Assembly (NCBI GenBank): GCA_020205615.1
Contig: CM035152.1
Location: forward strand, 112,958,111-113,022,110
Direction of reading: 5' to 3'
Source: Panax quinquefolius
Taxonomy: Eukaryota; Streptophyta; Magnoliopsida; Apiales; Araliaceae
DNA length: 64,000 nt
The notes under the pieces are model-generated. The model searched no databases. It saw nothing but the letters and a program-made list of their open reading frames with translations, and was not told where the DNA came from. Shown here one piece after another: positions 23,666-35,103 of the stretch; position 1 is the first letter of the stretch, and each line of letters begins with the position of its first letter. The position numbers were made by a program, and so were the translations under genes.

Positions 23666-26104
23666 ATATACATCAGAAGAAATCAATGGTATCGTTGTCT
23701 ACATCATAAATTTTGTCCACCTGATGTAACTCCTCCTGAGTCACTAGATCTCTATCTACAGGGATGTCAGGCCTATACAAGGGAGGATCTGCATCGACAA
23801 AACCATATGGGTCACCTGAGGGGCTAGCGCCAGAGCTGGAAGGATCAAAAGTATCTACGTCTGAAGGATCTCTACCCAAATACCGGATAAAGAAATGTAC
23901 CCGGTCCAACTTCCAGGTCAAACTGTCAACCTGTGTCACATTAGTCGGATCTCTGACACAGGCTAGCTAATCCATCATCATCACGGATCCTAGAACCATA
24001 TCCCCCATAAACTGTGTGGCGCGGGTCTGAGCTCCAATGGTACGAGAGAACCACCAATGCTGGAACATCTTCTGAGTGTAGGGGCCCTCTAATAATGTAT
24101 AACCGTTAATCCCCAGCAATGGGATGTCAGTGATGATTAATTGAAAAATAGGCCAATAACGCCTGGCAGGAGGCAAGATCGGCATGCGAATCTCTCCTGT
24201 AATGCTCCTGATAGCACGCTCTCCTAAATAGAGCTCCCATCCTCCATCTGTAAAGAGAGGAATCCTACGGGTGGACATAATGTGCTCGACCCCAGTTGGG
24301 TACCCATCCTCAAATCCAAAACTCAAGTGTTCCCCAGAATAGGGAACCCATGTGATGACATTCGCTGTCAATAACTCTAGCTGTAGGCGGTAATGAGTGA
24401 AACCCTCAGCTACAAGGACCTCCGCCAGTATGGAATAATGCCATCTCCGTCCTCGTGGATAGGTGTCTAAACCTAACACACTCACAGGAGGCAAACATGG
24501 AAGCCTCTCATAGGCCCAAAACTGCCAACACAAAGGCAAACATCTGCTGTCAGTCAATGCTCTTAACTTGTACATGGGAAAAGACAAGAGAAATACTCAC
24601 CAGCAGAAATGGGTAGAATCCTAACCAAGCCTCGGCCAAGCCCTGCGATCGCATACGCATTCCCCTGAGGAAGTAGGTGAAGGTGTAGGAACCCCAATCA
24701 TAATTGTAAGACCCCGAATTTTATGAAATAAAAGTATTCAATTTTCCTATTTAGTAAATGGTTAAATTGATAAAAGTTTAAAGTTAAGGGTGATATATGA
24801 TTTTTTTCAAAATACGCAAGTGGTTATAAAATATTCATTATTGTCGGAGAATATTCGTTTGGTCGTGGAATATTCTTTACGCCGTGGGAATATTTAAATG
24901 CAATGACAGTGACCATTTCAGGTGCCCCATAATGAGAATAAGCTGTCGGATGAAGAAAGCGATAAAATTAAGTTTTTATAAATAATAGCGTAATCGTTCT
25001 ATCAATTAACCTTTGTTGGAATACCCGATGGTTAAAATACGATAATATGCGTGTTTGCACAAAGAAGCAATACTGCTTTTTTACAGTGATTTTGAATTAT
25101 TGATCCTTACATAAGAAGGCCTTTACTCAATAATTGTTAAAGTAATTATTGTTCAATATTTTATTTTATTGATTCAATAATTGTTGCGTTGATATTTTAT
25201 ATTATTGTTGTTTCAATAATTATCAACGCCTGATATTTCTCATTATCGGATCAATAATTCATATTATTTGAATAATATTATTAGATAGCACTATTGGCAA
25301 TGTCTAGAAAGTTACATCTAAGGAGAGGTTTGGTCACCTAATTGCGGCCAAGAAGGAGAAATTCTTATTGGAAAGCCCCTCTTTCTCGGAGGCGCTGCGG
25401 TTGTCATTATTGTGATTACGTAATATTATTTGTGAATAATTAGTTAATGATTTATATGATAAGAAAATATTTATTTGATGTGGATATAAATGATGATTTA
25501 TTTATGTATTTATAAGTGAAGGAATTAATGATGAGGTGTTTTATCAAGTATTTTGTCGAAATGGAGAACAAAATATGGGATTTTCGGAAAAATTAGTTTA
25601 TTACTTGATTTTGTAAAATCCATAACTCTTTTTGTATAATGAGTTAAGAGATGAGCCATATATCAAAAGAAATCCCTAGAAGTAAGCTAAGCTGTAGAAA
25701 TTTGAATCACCCAAAAATTCTTTGTAGATATTTCGTGGTGAAATTTTGAATGAAAGCTGGTCCAGAAGGACTAATGTCCGAAAAATCGGTGTTCTTTGAC
25801 TATATTGCGTGAGTTATAAATTTTGATCAAATAGTTGGATCGTTGTAATTTTGGATATGTTATACATATATAAGTTGAGTATATGTCCACAAATTTTGAA
25901 CCGTTAAAAAAATGAGCGTATGATTTGTTATGAATTTTAAGAGGTAACCGATTAGGAAATTAGGTTTTGGTGGAAAATTCTAGAATTGAGTGGGCCCCAC
26001 TCTTGTTTGTTGGGGAAGATGGCTGATTTTTGGTGGGTGGAATAGTAGCGTAGTAAAGCCATCGGTAGCTTGGTCAAGTCTTCCTCGGCGTCTTAACATT
26101 TTCC

Positions 26105-26112
26105 TATAAATA
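26105..26112 (+). promoter_or_regulatory. TATA box of solo LTR D
   Basis: TATAAATA followed by GAGGGCTAAGTTAG, shared with A and C. If active it would transcribe toward the 5' part of the antisense PMD gene. Confidence 0.7.
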
Positions 26113-27529
26113 GAGGGCTAAGTTAGAATTGAAAAACACACCGTAAACATAAGCTTTCTCTCTTCTCTCTCTAGATTATTGAGTGTAATTTGTGAGTATT
26201 TAGATACTTGGTGAGTTGATATTCATCGGTCTGCAAGTTTCCTTGATCATCATATCCAGAGATATCCTGTCGGAAGTCTTTGCTTTCTTTTGAGGTAAGG
26301 GATAGTAAGAGATAGTAAGGGATTTTAAGGGTTGTTATGATTTTAAGTTTCGTAATTTTTCTGACCTTGAGAAAATTCTGGAAAAATTTGAAATGATATT
26401 TTGATGAGGTTTATTGATTGTGTCCAAAATGGTGATTTTTGGATGTATAGATAAGAGTTATGAATTTTACGGGGAAAAGACTATTTTAAAAGTAACCGCT
26501 TATAACTCCTTGTGATTAACTCCAAAATTGATGAAATTTTTATTGGGAGTACATCTATATAATGTCAAGATACCATATTAATTTCAAAATTTTTGGACAA
26601 AAGTACAATTTATGATAAATGTTTAAATATTCGGTGGTTTTGGCCATGTGAAAAATAGTAAATGAATTTTAAAAATTTCGAGAAAAATATATATTCAATA
26701 TGGGACTATATTCTTCTAAATCCCAGAAAATAAATATTTTTGGAACTGATTTGGTATTTTTCATGAAAATATTCTAGTTATGAGTAAATGAATTAAATAT
26801 GTTATGTGAAGTAAGAAAATTGGAAAAATATGATTTTATGGCTTGAGAATCATATATGAGGTATATCTGATTTTTGATGAGGGTTTTAGTTATTGGTGAT
26901 GAAATTTTATGAGTTTGGCATTTTATGATGATTAAATGCATTAATTAGTAAAGTGTAAACAATTTAATTAAATTGTTTATAAGTTTGAGAAATGATTAAA
27001 ATATTATTATAATATTAATAATATTAGATTATGAGATTTCTAAGTGATTTATAACATTTGGATTAAGGTGTTATAAATATGGATATGAATTTTATTATGA
27101 AACTTTTTATCTTTTTTTTGTCGAGGTTCTTATGCATGCGTATCACGGGACTATGTACAAATACGGGGTACTATTCACAACAAATTGGTTTCTTCTCTGA
27201 CCAAATTATCGTTGATTTATGAATCTTACTCTTGAAATTAAAACCATGTTTTGATTATATTATTTTTATATAACATTCTTATAACCCTAATGATGATATT
27301 TCTCTTTGACTTGAGTGTAAAGATGGGTAGATTATTGGTATGATCGTGACCATAGGTTCTCTTTGCCGATGAGTGCAAAAGTTGAATTGTTGGTGGTATG
27401 ATCATGACCATTGAATTTACAATTGAATATTTTTTAGCTTAAGTGCAAAGGTGAATTGATCAACATGGTTATAATTATTGTTATATAACCACGAAATGAT
27501 TATGTATTTCTTTGATATATGAATATCTT

Positions 27530-27965
27530 TGGCTCGTTGTGCAAAGATGACTGTTGTTGAATATCTTTGCTTTGTGGTGCAAAGATGAATTATTGATGAA
27601 TATCTTTGGCTCGTAATGCAAAGATGACATTGTTGTTGAATATCTTTAGCTTTGTAGTGCAAAGATGAATTATTGATGAATATCTTTGGCTCTTAATGCA
27701 AAGATGACTGTTGTTGAATATCTTTGCTTTCAGTAGTGCAAAGATGAATTATTGATGAATATCTTTGGCTCGTAATGCAAAGATGACTGTTGTTGAATAT
27801 CTTTAGCACTTTGTAGTGCAAAGATGAATTATTGATGAATATCTTTGGCTCGTGAATCTGAAAAGATGACTGTTGTTGAATATCTTTAGCTTTGTAGTGT
27901 AAAGATGAAGCTGTTGATGAATATCTTTGACCCGTGGTGCAAAGATGAATTTATTAGTATGATTA
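27530..27965 (+). repeat. Hairpin tandem repeat in D: 39-bp units in 78-bp dimers
   Basis: Eleven units end in GCAAAGATG at about 27546, 27583, 27619, 27660, 27698, 27739, 27778, 27819, 27861, 27899 and 27940. Each unit pairs ATCTTTG with CAAAGAT over a spacer of about 10 bp (ATCTTTGGCTCGTAATGCAA). Odd and even units differ in their tails (GACTGTTGTT against GAATTATTGA), which gives a higher-order 78-bp period. Confidence 0.88.
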
Positions 27966-30043
27966 TGAGCGAGGCTGTGTGATTGGTATAACCATGATAT
28001 TTGATGTTTGAGGTAAAGAGCGGTGATGAAAATTATCTTCGTTCCGGATGAGAAGAGAATTTAGAATCACAATTATGATTATGAGTTATTCATATGATTG
28101 TGGAAAGGAACTGTTGATTGATGTTACTGAGGATAAAATATTGTTGGTGGACTTTTAACGTGGAGAAGACAATAGACTTTATAGTCTATTTGACTCTTTT
28201 AATGGATTGCTCGTTCATTTGCTAACTATGGTTGAAAAGTTTTATCATCTACCATATGTTCTAAATCTACGATTCATTCTTGATGAAGACTATTGATAAT
28301 TTATTTATCTTTAGTCATAATATTCTTTCTTCGAGCTAGTTGTGCTCACCCTTTTGTTTCACAATTCCTTTCGTGTAATAAAAGTGTATTTGGGTTGGCC
28401 GGGGATAACAAAGGAATAGAATCGGTGGTCTATAGTTGTTGAGGTTCTCCCTAAAGAGTATGAAAATAATTTTATTGAGGATTTAGTGTGTTGTATTTTA
28501 TACATCATTTAATAGTTATTTTGGTGAATTAAATAGGGTGAAGCGAACCCAACTTTGGAAGGGTGTTTTGTCACTATCATACAAGATGTCTATTGACATA
28601 AAAACTCGTGTTATCATAAGACATGGTTGTGCTCATCCACTTGCTGAGTATATTTACAAGCACTACTTATATAATCTTGGTGTTTGTTTGGAGTATAATA
28701 CCCAATTAGAGGCAGTGGAGATAATGATATGTCAAGAGAAGACTCGCCATTGGGAAGAATACGATAGTAATCTTCTCGTTTTTCTTTGGGGTCTATTAGA
28801 TTGACCAAGGATAATTCGTGGCCATATGATATCTACCATAACCTAAAAGCATGGCCTCCCGTATACGAAGGTTTCCTTGAGCACTTCCCAAAGATTCTAA
28901 TTTCTAAAAGCAGTTTTTGACATACCTTTATGTAAGGTGTCATTGTGATGGCCTTCTGATTAGTATATATTTGTATCCAAACTCACAAGATATGTGTTGT
29001 TGTATTTTGCAACGACAATTGTTGTAATAAAGTTGTAGTTGTTTTCGTACTATATATTTGGCGACTCGAGAATGGGTTGGATGGAATGGACCTATTTTGG
29101 GGTCGTTATAATAATCTCTATACGGTCCCACGTGTTGAGTGGCGCGCTAATCAAAGCGAAGGACACCGTAGAAGAGTTATCGCTATAGGCGACCCTAATG
29201 ATCATTAGGAACAATCGCTTGAAGAATGCGGTCCACGACTATCACATCATCCGGTATAGGCTCACTCAATGCATCGCGCTCATAGCATTTACGCCAAAGG
29301 ACCTTCTGACGAGTCAGTCCGCCCTTGAGCGCCTCGTCGGAACTCCTAACAAGGATCGTGGCGGTAGGTGGTAATATTAAATCGTCTGACAAGGCTTTGG
29401 ATCCCTCCAAACTCCATACCTGTGATAAATCTCTAATCCATCAGTGTCATCATCACCTCACAGTCCAGTAAAGGGAGTGACTGAGTATGGTGAAACCACC
29501 GCTCAGACAATGCCCTGAGGTAACCCCAGGGACAGCGATAGAGAAGAATGGAAAAGAACGTCCTGAATCCCCAACTATGTACAATCTCTCTATAGTCATC
29601 ATGCAGAGCCTGATACATAGAGTGGATGTTAAACCAGTTCCCTCGAGGTTGTGTAAAGCTGGGAACCTACAACAAATACAAATCAACATCAGAACCCTTT
29701 ACTCCTCATCAATAGGAAATAAGGAAGATTAAGATCTAACTTCATACCTCATTTGCGTGCATGTATACTGAAGGATGCCGACTCAAGTCACCCAGAAGAT
29801 CTAGGTTTGCCACTTGAATACCTGGAAACTCTGTATGGGGAACACGTGTAGCAGGAGCAGGAACATCAACCGGTACATCCTCCTCCTCGTCCTCGACATC
29901 CGGCACTTTAACCCAGATAGGATGAATCACCGTCTCCACCAAACGATGAGGCTGTCTAACAGAACGGGGTCGAGGTACTTCAGAAGCCCTCCTCTGTACA
30001 CCAGAAGTGGTCCTGCGGGAACTACTCGGCTAATCCGGATCCA

Positions 30044-31097
30044 TAATATCTAGACAACAAGTCTCCAAATCACCTCAGAAAGGGTGTGGTAAATTCTTAC
30101 CTAGAGCTTTTCAAAATGCATTTTATGATTACATTCATGCATGCATTATTTTAACATACATCTACAGTAGAGTTAAAAATGCATGACTACCCAGTGCCTA
30201 CATTTTGGAAATTTTTTTCCATAGCCCCCTTTGTAAATGGGAGTATCCACATGCACATAGGCATGACTAGGTGACCATTCAGTAGCACACCTACCCACAG
30301 TCATATACATCCTGCATGCATTAATACATTACAGTAAAAAATCCGTAAGTGTAGTCTAATTACCAGGGTTATTTTACTTTCCTACCTTTACTCATTTGTC
30401 CTCAAATAGGATAAGAAATGACAGTAAAAGGTGCCAATTTGACTACTTCAAAAGTCAAATTTTTTCAAATCATTATGTTCAGCATGGTTTAATACTAACA
30501 TTTGCTATGTTGAATATTTTTTATCAAGTTATATCAGCATGCATATTCACTACTAAGTGTCTAAATGCATTTCATGTGATAAGTCATTTTCCAACGGATA
30601 AAAACTGGAAAAAATATATGCATACGTTACCAAGACATTGAAGAACGCTTGTACGGTAGCAAAATATGCAGAAAGTTGCCCGAACTTAACAGGTCTGAAG
30701 AATAGCTCTCAGATTTCCTTTGTCGCGCAACTTGAGAATGACTTATGAAAGCAACCCACAGGCTTTGTATAGCCACGGTTGGCCGCAGGTCCACATGTGG
30801 CTGCTGTAGGTGTACCTGTGACACCCCTTTATGGGTCCCACACCTCCGGCTCACTCCAGTTAGAGATGCAAAGGAGGTCTCGCAAGCTGAAAAGGCCAAA
30901 TCAGGAATAAAAATGCTACGCGATTGAGCGGAATAGCCTAGAATCCTGGTTTTCATGGGTCGCAATTTGGCCCCACATCTCTCTCATTGGTATTTGCCTG
31001 TGTACAACGTATACTATACCAATGGCCTCAGCTTTTACAAATCATGCTCGGTAATACCTCATAAAGGTCCGATGCCATCAGTGTAGGGTTAAAACCC
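30044..31097. other. E region upstream of the antisense PMD gene
   Basis: About 1 kb with no supported gene. At 30783-30825 it has a palindrome-rich segment (GGCCGCAGGTCCACATGTGG, then GGTGTACCTGTGAC) resembling the box just upstream of the TATA in the E 3' LTR (32698-32740). It lies about 740 bp upstream of the antisense start and could be a regulatory region for it; this is inference only. Confidence 0.45.
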
Positions 31098-31335
31098 TAG
31101 AAGTATCCCCGGCGGGGGTTACAACGCCGAAGCTATGAAATAATGAAGTATCCCCGGCTGGGGTTACACCGCCGAAGTTTACAAATCATCCACGTATCCC
31201 CAGCGGGGGTTACAACGCAATTCAACCATTAATACACATATCAATGAAGGTCAAACAACCTTGACGTTATCTTAGCTGATGGCAAGTAAACCCATCAAAG
31301 AAATCTTCCCCAGCAAGGGTCACGACACGATGAAA
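31098..31335 (+). repeat. GC-rich tandem repeat upstream of the E polypurine tract
   Basis: Three clear units of about 44 bp at 31107, 31151 and 31194 (TATCCCCGGCGGGGGTTACA and variants) and one weaker unit near 31307. Six units are in F at the same place. Bases 31336-31854 are untranslated sequence without a visible gene. Confidence 0.78.
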
Positions 31336-31854
31336 CCATTGATACACACATCAATGAAAGTTAAGAAACCTTGACAATGCACCCAATAGGGATCTATCTG
31401 GTGATACACATATCAGCGAAGGTCAGGCAACCCAGACGATACATACTATTGGCAGTAACTCCAACAAAATTGTAGTACATGCTGGTGATACAAGCCAGAG
31501 AAGACCATCCTCATTGGAGAGGATCGATGATGGGATATGTTATACACATCTTCAAATAGACAAAGCTTTATCCCCACAGATCTCTTGTACACAAGAGACA
31601 CCTCTATGGAGAATGAAGTCTGTGTCTAGGATTCACGACTTTGGTGATAGCCCCAACGTCAAAAACCTTGAAGACTTGGATCGCATGTACAAGGCATCAC
31701 TGATTGTCATCCCTGCAGGATTAGATGGCAATCATTCATTCATGCATCATACATTTGCATCATGTTGTTGCATATAGCATCATGTTTATCTTGTTAAATT
31801 TCAAGTGTCTAGCATTCTTTATCCTATACATGCTTTCCATTTCATGAATATGAT

Positions 31855-31867
31855 AAAGAGGGGCATC
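31855..31867 (+). other. Polypurine tract of E
   Basis: AAAGAGGGGCATC immediately before the 3' LTR start. Confidence 0.75.
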
Positions 31868-33177
31868 TGTAGATAGTCAAAAATTTTTGCACACCTGTTA
31901 CTAACATTGTAGGAGGGCAGATTCATCTTTCGGACATAACCCTAGAAGACAACTCCAATCCATTTCGGATACTACCGGAAGTTTAATTTCAACCCCGGAC
32001 CACACATCGGGAGTATCAGTCTCAACCCCTGAACACACACCGGGAACATCATTTCCAACCTCGGAGATAACCCCGAGTTTCATCCTTGGCGATAACACCA
32101 AGGAATGTTGTTACAGTTCTGGCGATAACTTTAGAAATGCTTGTTTCAAATGTATGCGATCAGCTTCAATCAGATCTCCCGCTAAGGCACTCATACCTCA
32201 TACCCAGAGGTAATACCGGGCAGACATGCATTCTCACACATGACCTTGCGGCATTCAACACTTGCAGCAGTCCAATCTCAGATGTAACCCTGAGCAACGT
32301 CTGCTTTCAACTCAAACCGGCGATAACCCCGGTGAGGAGTCATACGTCATCTTGCTACCTCAACACTTGCGCATCCTCTCAACACTTCATACATACATAA
32401 ATACAAAAATGTCCTACAAGAACCAAGGAGTTCCAATCCCGAGTGACTATTACGCGTGGCAGTACACCGGATAAAATTTGAAGCTTAAAGACCATTGGCA
32501 TGGTCCCCTCTTCCTGACTTCGTACAACCTCTAATACATGTCATTGCATTACTCTCGACACAAGCAGTCTGAAGAAGGTCTTATATACCTTGTTCGGATT
32601 CTCGGATTGAAGTTCTGCAAGTTCGAGCGGACATTATAGTGCACGAGTGCACGTACTTTGAGACGACGGGACCCACGAAACTCGGGGCACCTTGGGAAGC
32701 CGCAGGTGCATCTGCGGCTACTACAAGTACACCTGCGGCTCCCCCTCTATAAATAGAGGGCTTGGGGTAGCCATTTCAAAAAAAAAGAGAAAAGGCAAGG
32801 ATGCCCTGTCCAATTTGCTTTGTACACACCCATATTGAGTGCTTGCTCTTTATAAACACCTGTTAGCTCACATATAGATAAACGTTTTATCGGTAGGAGC
32901 TGAGTGTTTATCCATATAGAGTCATAGAAGTATGCATTGGCAGCCCACTGTAAGCCTTCTCATACTCTATAAAGCCTTTCTCTTCATCTTTGCACACACT
33001 ATTCTATACATTGAGAGTCGTGTTGTGTGCGTACGCCCGAACTTCAATCTATGGTTTTCATTTCTGTCTGTATATATATATATATATATACTTGTATATG
33101 TATATATTTATATATGGACTAACATTATCAAGTTATGCCTCGATTGAGCCTAGACTTATGTCTGGAGCGTTTATTTG

Positions 33178-33212
<35 letters not shown>

Positions 33213-33531
33213 TTATATATATAATTGTTGTCAGACATATCTAATGAGCCTGGATTTTACATCCGGGGCGTTTATTGCTTTTATATATATGTTTATATAA
33301 ATATTTGTTGTCGGACATATCCGATGAGCCCGAATTTTATATTCGGCCCGTTTACTACTTATATATATATATATATATATATACATTTCTGTCAGGCCTG
33401 GAGTTTACTTTGAGGCCTTTTACTGCTTTATTTACATTTAGTCCCGCCTGGAGTTTACTTCATGGCGATTGATCACATTTACTGCTTTATTTACTTTTCT
33501 AATCCCCATGAAGTCGCCGTTGTGGTTGATC

Positions 33532-33609
<78 letters not shown>

Positions 33610-34397
33610 CGCTTATTGCTTTCCATATAAACTGCAGTATCATATGAGCCTAGGAATCATGTGATCACAGATTCAGTCTACTAAATCTAGATTCGGTTCC
33701 CATGATGGACTTTTTCAGCTGTAAGCAGCTTGTACATTATTTACAGTGTATAAATTATCTTGGATGATTGTCATGTCCATGAGGAGTTCGGCACTGCTGT
33801 ATATTATTTTCTCAAAGATGCCTCGCATCTCGAAAATAAAAGCAAACAAGCCGAACATTTTAATAATAAAATGGAAGTATAAAAAGATCTCAATTTCTAT
33901 TAAGCACAGGGTTTGAAAAACCTCTTTTTATAACACTTCATTGATATATCTTGCTTAAAACTGAATTTTTCTATAAATTCAAGCCCTGTGTATATAGGTG
34001 CGAACGAGGCCTCGCACTACTTTCAAATAATTTCACATTGATCCATACACACATTCATATAACAGTTTCTTTAAAAAGTGGCGGTCACCGTGGCAACACG
34101 GATGTCGGGGGGTGCCTAACACCTTCCCTCCGCATAATCAAGCCCCCGAACCCAAATGAATCTCGGTTTCACAGACTGGTTTAGCGTTGTCACATCCTTT
34201 GGGTCAATGTGCAAACCTTTTCCGGTTACGTTAGTGCAAACGATTAAAAACACTAACTGGCGACTCTTAAAGTTAAATCGTCGACATTATACATATCAGA
34301 CCTTTTTCACTTGTTTTTTCAAACAAATCTCACATTAACATGAGAACACCTAAGAACAAGTAGGGAAAAGGGACATCTAAAAATCCCAACGTCGACA
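31868..34397 (+). repeat. Element E 3' LTR (2.53 kb)
   Basis: Matches 11001-13465 throughout, ends GTCGACA and abuts the right TSD. It has a TATA box at 32748-32755. Just upstream it has an extra GC-rich palindromic box (GCCGCAGGTGCATCTGCGGC) followed by a second partial copy (ACACCTGCGGCTCC); the 5' LTR has only one. Its longest AT run (33536-33605) is about twice that of the 5' LTR. Confidence 0.9.
33536..33605. repeat. Long (TA)n microsatellite
   Basis: About 35 uninterrupted TA repeats at the position where the 5' LTR has about 16 (12616-12648). Other TA runs are at 8728-8764, 9033-9059, 33181-33210, 45376-45404 and 47150-47188. Any open frame through them (runs of Ile-Tyr) is meaningless. 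Confidence 0.9.
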
Positions 34398-35103
34398 AGT
34401 ATTATCAATATTAGGTTTTTAGACAAAGCTAAATAGAATGCGTAGCAGTAATCAACCGAACAGGCAAGTTTCCTTACTCAATTATTGTGCAAGTTTCCTT
34501 AACTCGACCTTGAGTTGTTCTTTCAAGTATGTTTGTGGTTAATCATTGTTGATTATCACGTCTATGAATTGTTGAACTGTACTCTGTGCATATTATATGT
34601 GTTCATCAGGTATGAAAGGCTGATCACCTTCATTACCATTCGGTCCAGATATAGATGTTCATCTTTAATGTTCGTTCAGCTATGAAAATTTGTTCATGCT
34701 AGTTTAGAATTATATTGTAGAACTTTAGCCAGCTTATTGTTCAATTCTTTCCATCATGATATATCTTTAATTTATTGAACTTAAACTTGATGGGCAAACT
34801 TGTTGCTCACCCTTGCTATATCATGATAAACATTGCAGATTAGAACGAATACGTCGGATACAAGAAAAGTCAAGGACAGATCCAGCATGGTTGATAGAAC
34901 AGATAAAGTTTGTAACAATAATGTATGATAATAACATTGTATGTTAGATAGGATATTGATTCAGATTTTAAGTGAAGGTTCTCAACCTTGGGGATAGTGT
35001 GTAAAGTTTAATGTATAAACAATTTATGTTTATATCTTCCACAATAGTTATAGAAATAGTATACCAGATCCTTGATTATTAGAACCGGGATCTGGGGATG
35101 CTA
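34398..35103 (+). repeat. Element H, LTR fragment right of E
   Basis: Continuation of H after E; the first five bases are E's TSD. It carries the Tekay-type R/U5 phrase GTTGCTCACCCTTGC also seen in B (60688) and in G on the other strand. It ends GGATCTGGGGATGCTA at 35103, similar to the GGGGGTGTCA end of G's LTR, then passes into G's LTR at AAAGTAATATAG. So H was inserted in G. Whether H is a solo LTR or the 3' LTR of a full element cannot be seen. Confidence 0.7.

Larger units (their letters stand above)
24705..29110 (+). mobile_element. Element D: solo LTR (4.41 kb) of the A/C chromovirus group
   Basis: Starts TGTAAGACCCCG and ends GGGGTCGTTATA (the last dinucleotide is TA instead of CA), flanked by a perfect TSD ATAAT (24700-24704, 29111-29115). 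It is homologous along its length to the A LTR in reverse, so it is the product of LTR-LTR recombination that removed the internal region. It has a TATA box at 26105-26112 (CCTATAAATAGAGGGCTAAG) and a long hairpin repeat array. It is inserted in the PMD gene of E and carries no gene; open frames 28538-28804 and its antisense mirror are probably chance. Confidence 0.92.
23673..30043 (-). pseudogene. Antisense plant mobile domain (PMD) gene of E, spliced, split by solo LTR D
   Basis: Minus-strand gene starting at about 30043 (MDPD, then a TAG). Exon 1 (30043-29748) is Arg/Pro-rich then acidic (DVEDEEEDVPVDVP) and ends at a GTATGAAG donor. After a T-rich tract and TTGTAG acceptor (about 29663) comes the PMD-type motif YLRALSERWFHHTQSLPLLD. 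Then comes a basic stretch, then YRDY/DWGSYTF, now separated by D (24705-29110). A GTGAGTATT donor near 24600 and a TGACAG acceptor near 24546 flank a short intron, followed by CLPLCWQFWAYERLPCLPPV, the PMD 'LLQLWAWERFP' core. It ends with MMMD*LACVRD and a Ser/Pro linker to 23673. PMD proteins are transposon-derived; Tat-lineage elements are known to carry such extra ORFs. Splice sites are my inference. Confidence 0.72.
11001..34397 (+). mobile_element. Element E: complete Tat/Ogre-type Ty3/gypsy element, 23.4 kb including nested solo LTR D
   Basis: Flanked by a perfect 5-bp TSD, AGTAT (10996-11000 and 34398-34402). LTRs are 11001-13465 (2465 bp) and 31868-34397 (2530 bp), both TGTAGA...GTCGACA. 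Internal order is tRNA-Arg-type PBS, gag, protease, G-patch, RT, RNase H, integrase, then antisense DUF7745-like and PMD genes, a GC-rich repeat array and the PPT. Without D and one copy of D's TSD it is about 19.0 kb, the giant size range of Tat/Ogre elements. Every gene is damaged, so it cannot move on its own. Confidence 0.92.

Noticed and set aside
27530..27965. CRISPR-like array (regular repeat and spacer)
   Set aside because: The spacing comes from tandem 39-bp units with no unique spacers, inside a plant LTR.
33438..33626. Open frames made of Ile-Tyr runs (also 8561-8797, 8955-9209, 12352-12725, 32932-33472)
   Set aside because: These are translations of (TA)n microsatellites inside Tat LTRs.
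4511..34397. F and E as one element with three LTRs
   Set aside because: E has its own perfect TSD (AGTAT), and about 1 kb of H sequence separates F's LTR from E's. They are two insertions in the same host LTR.
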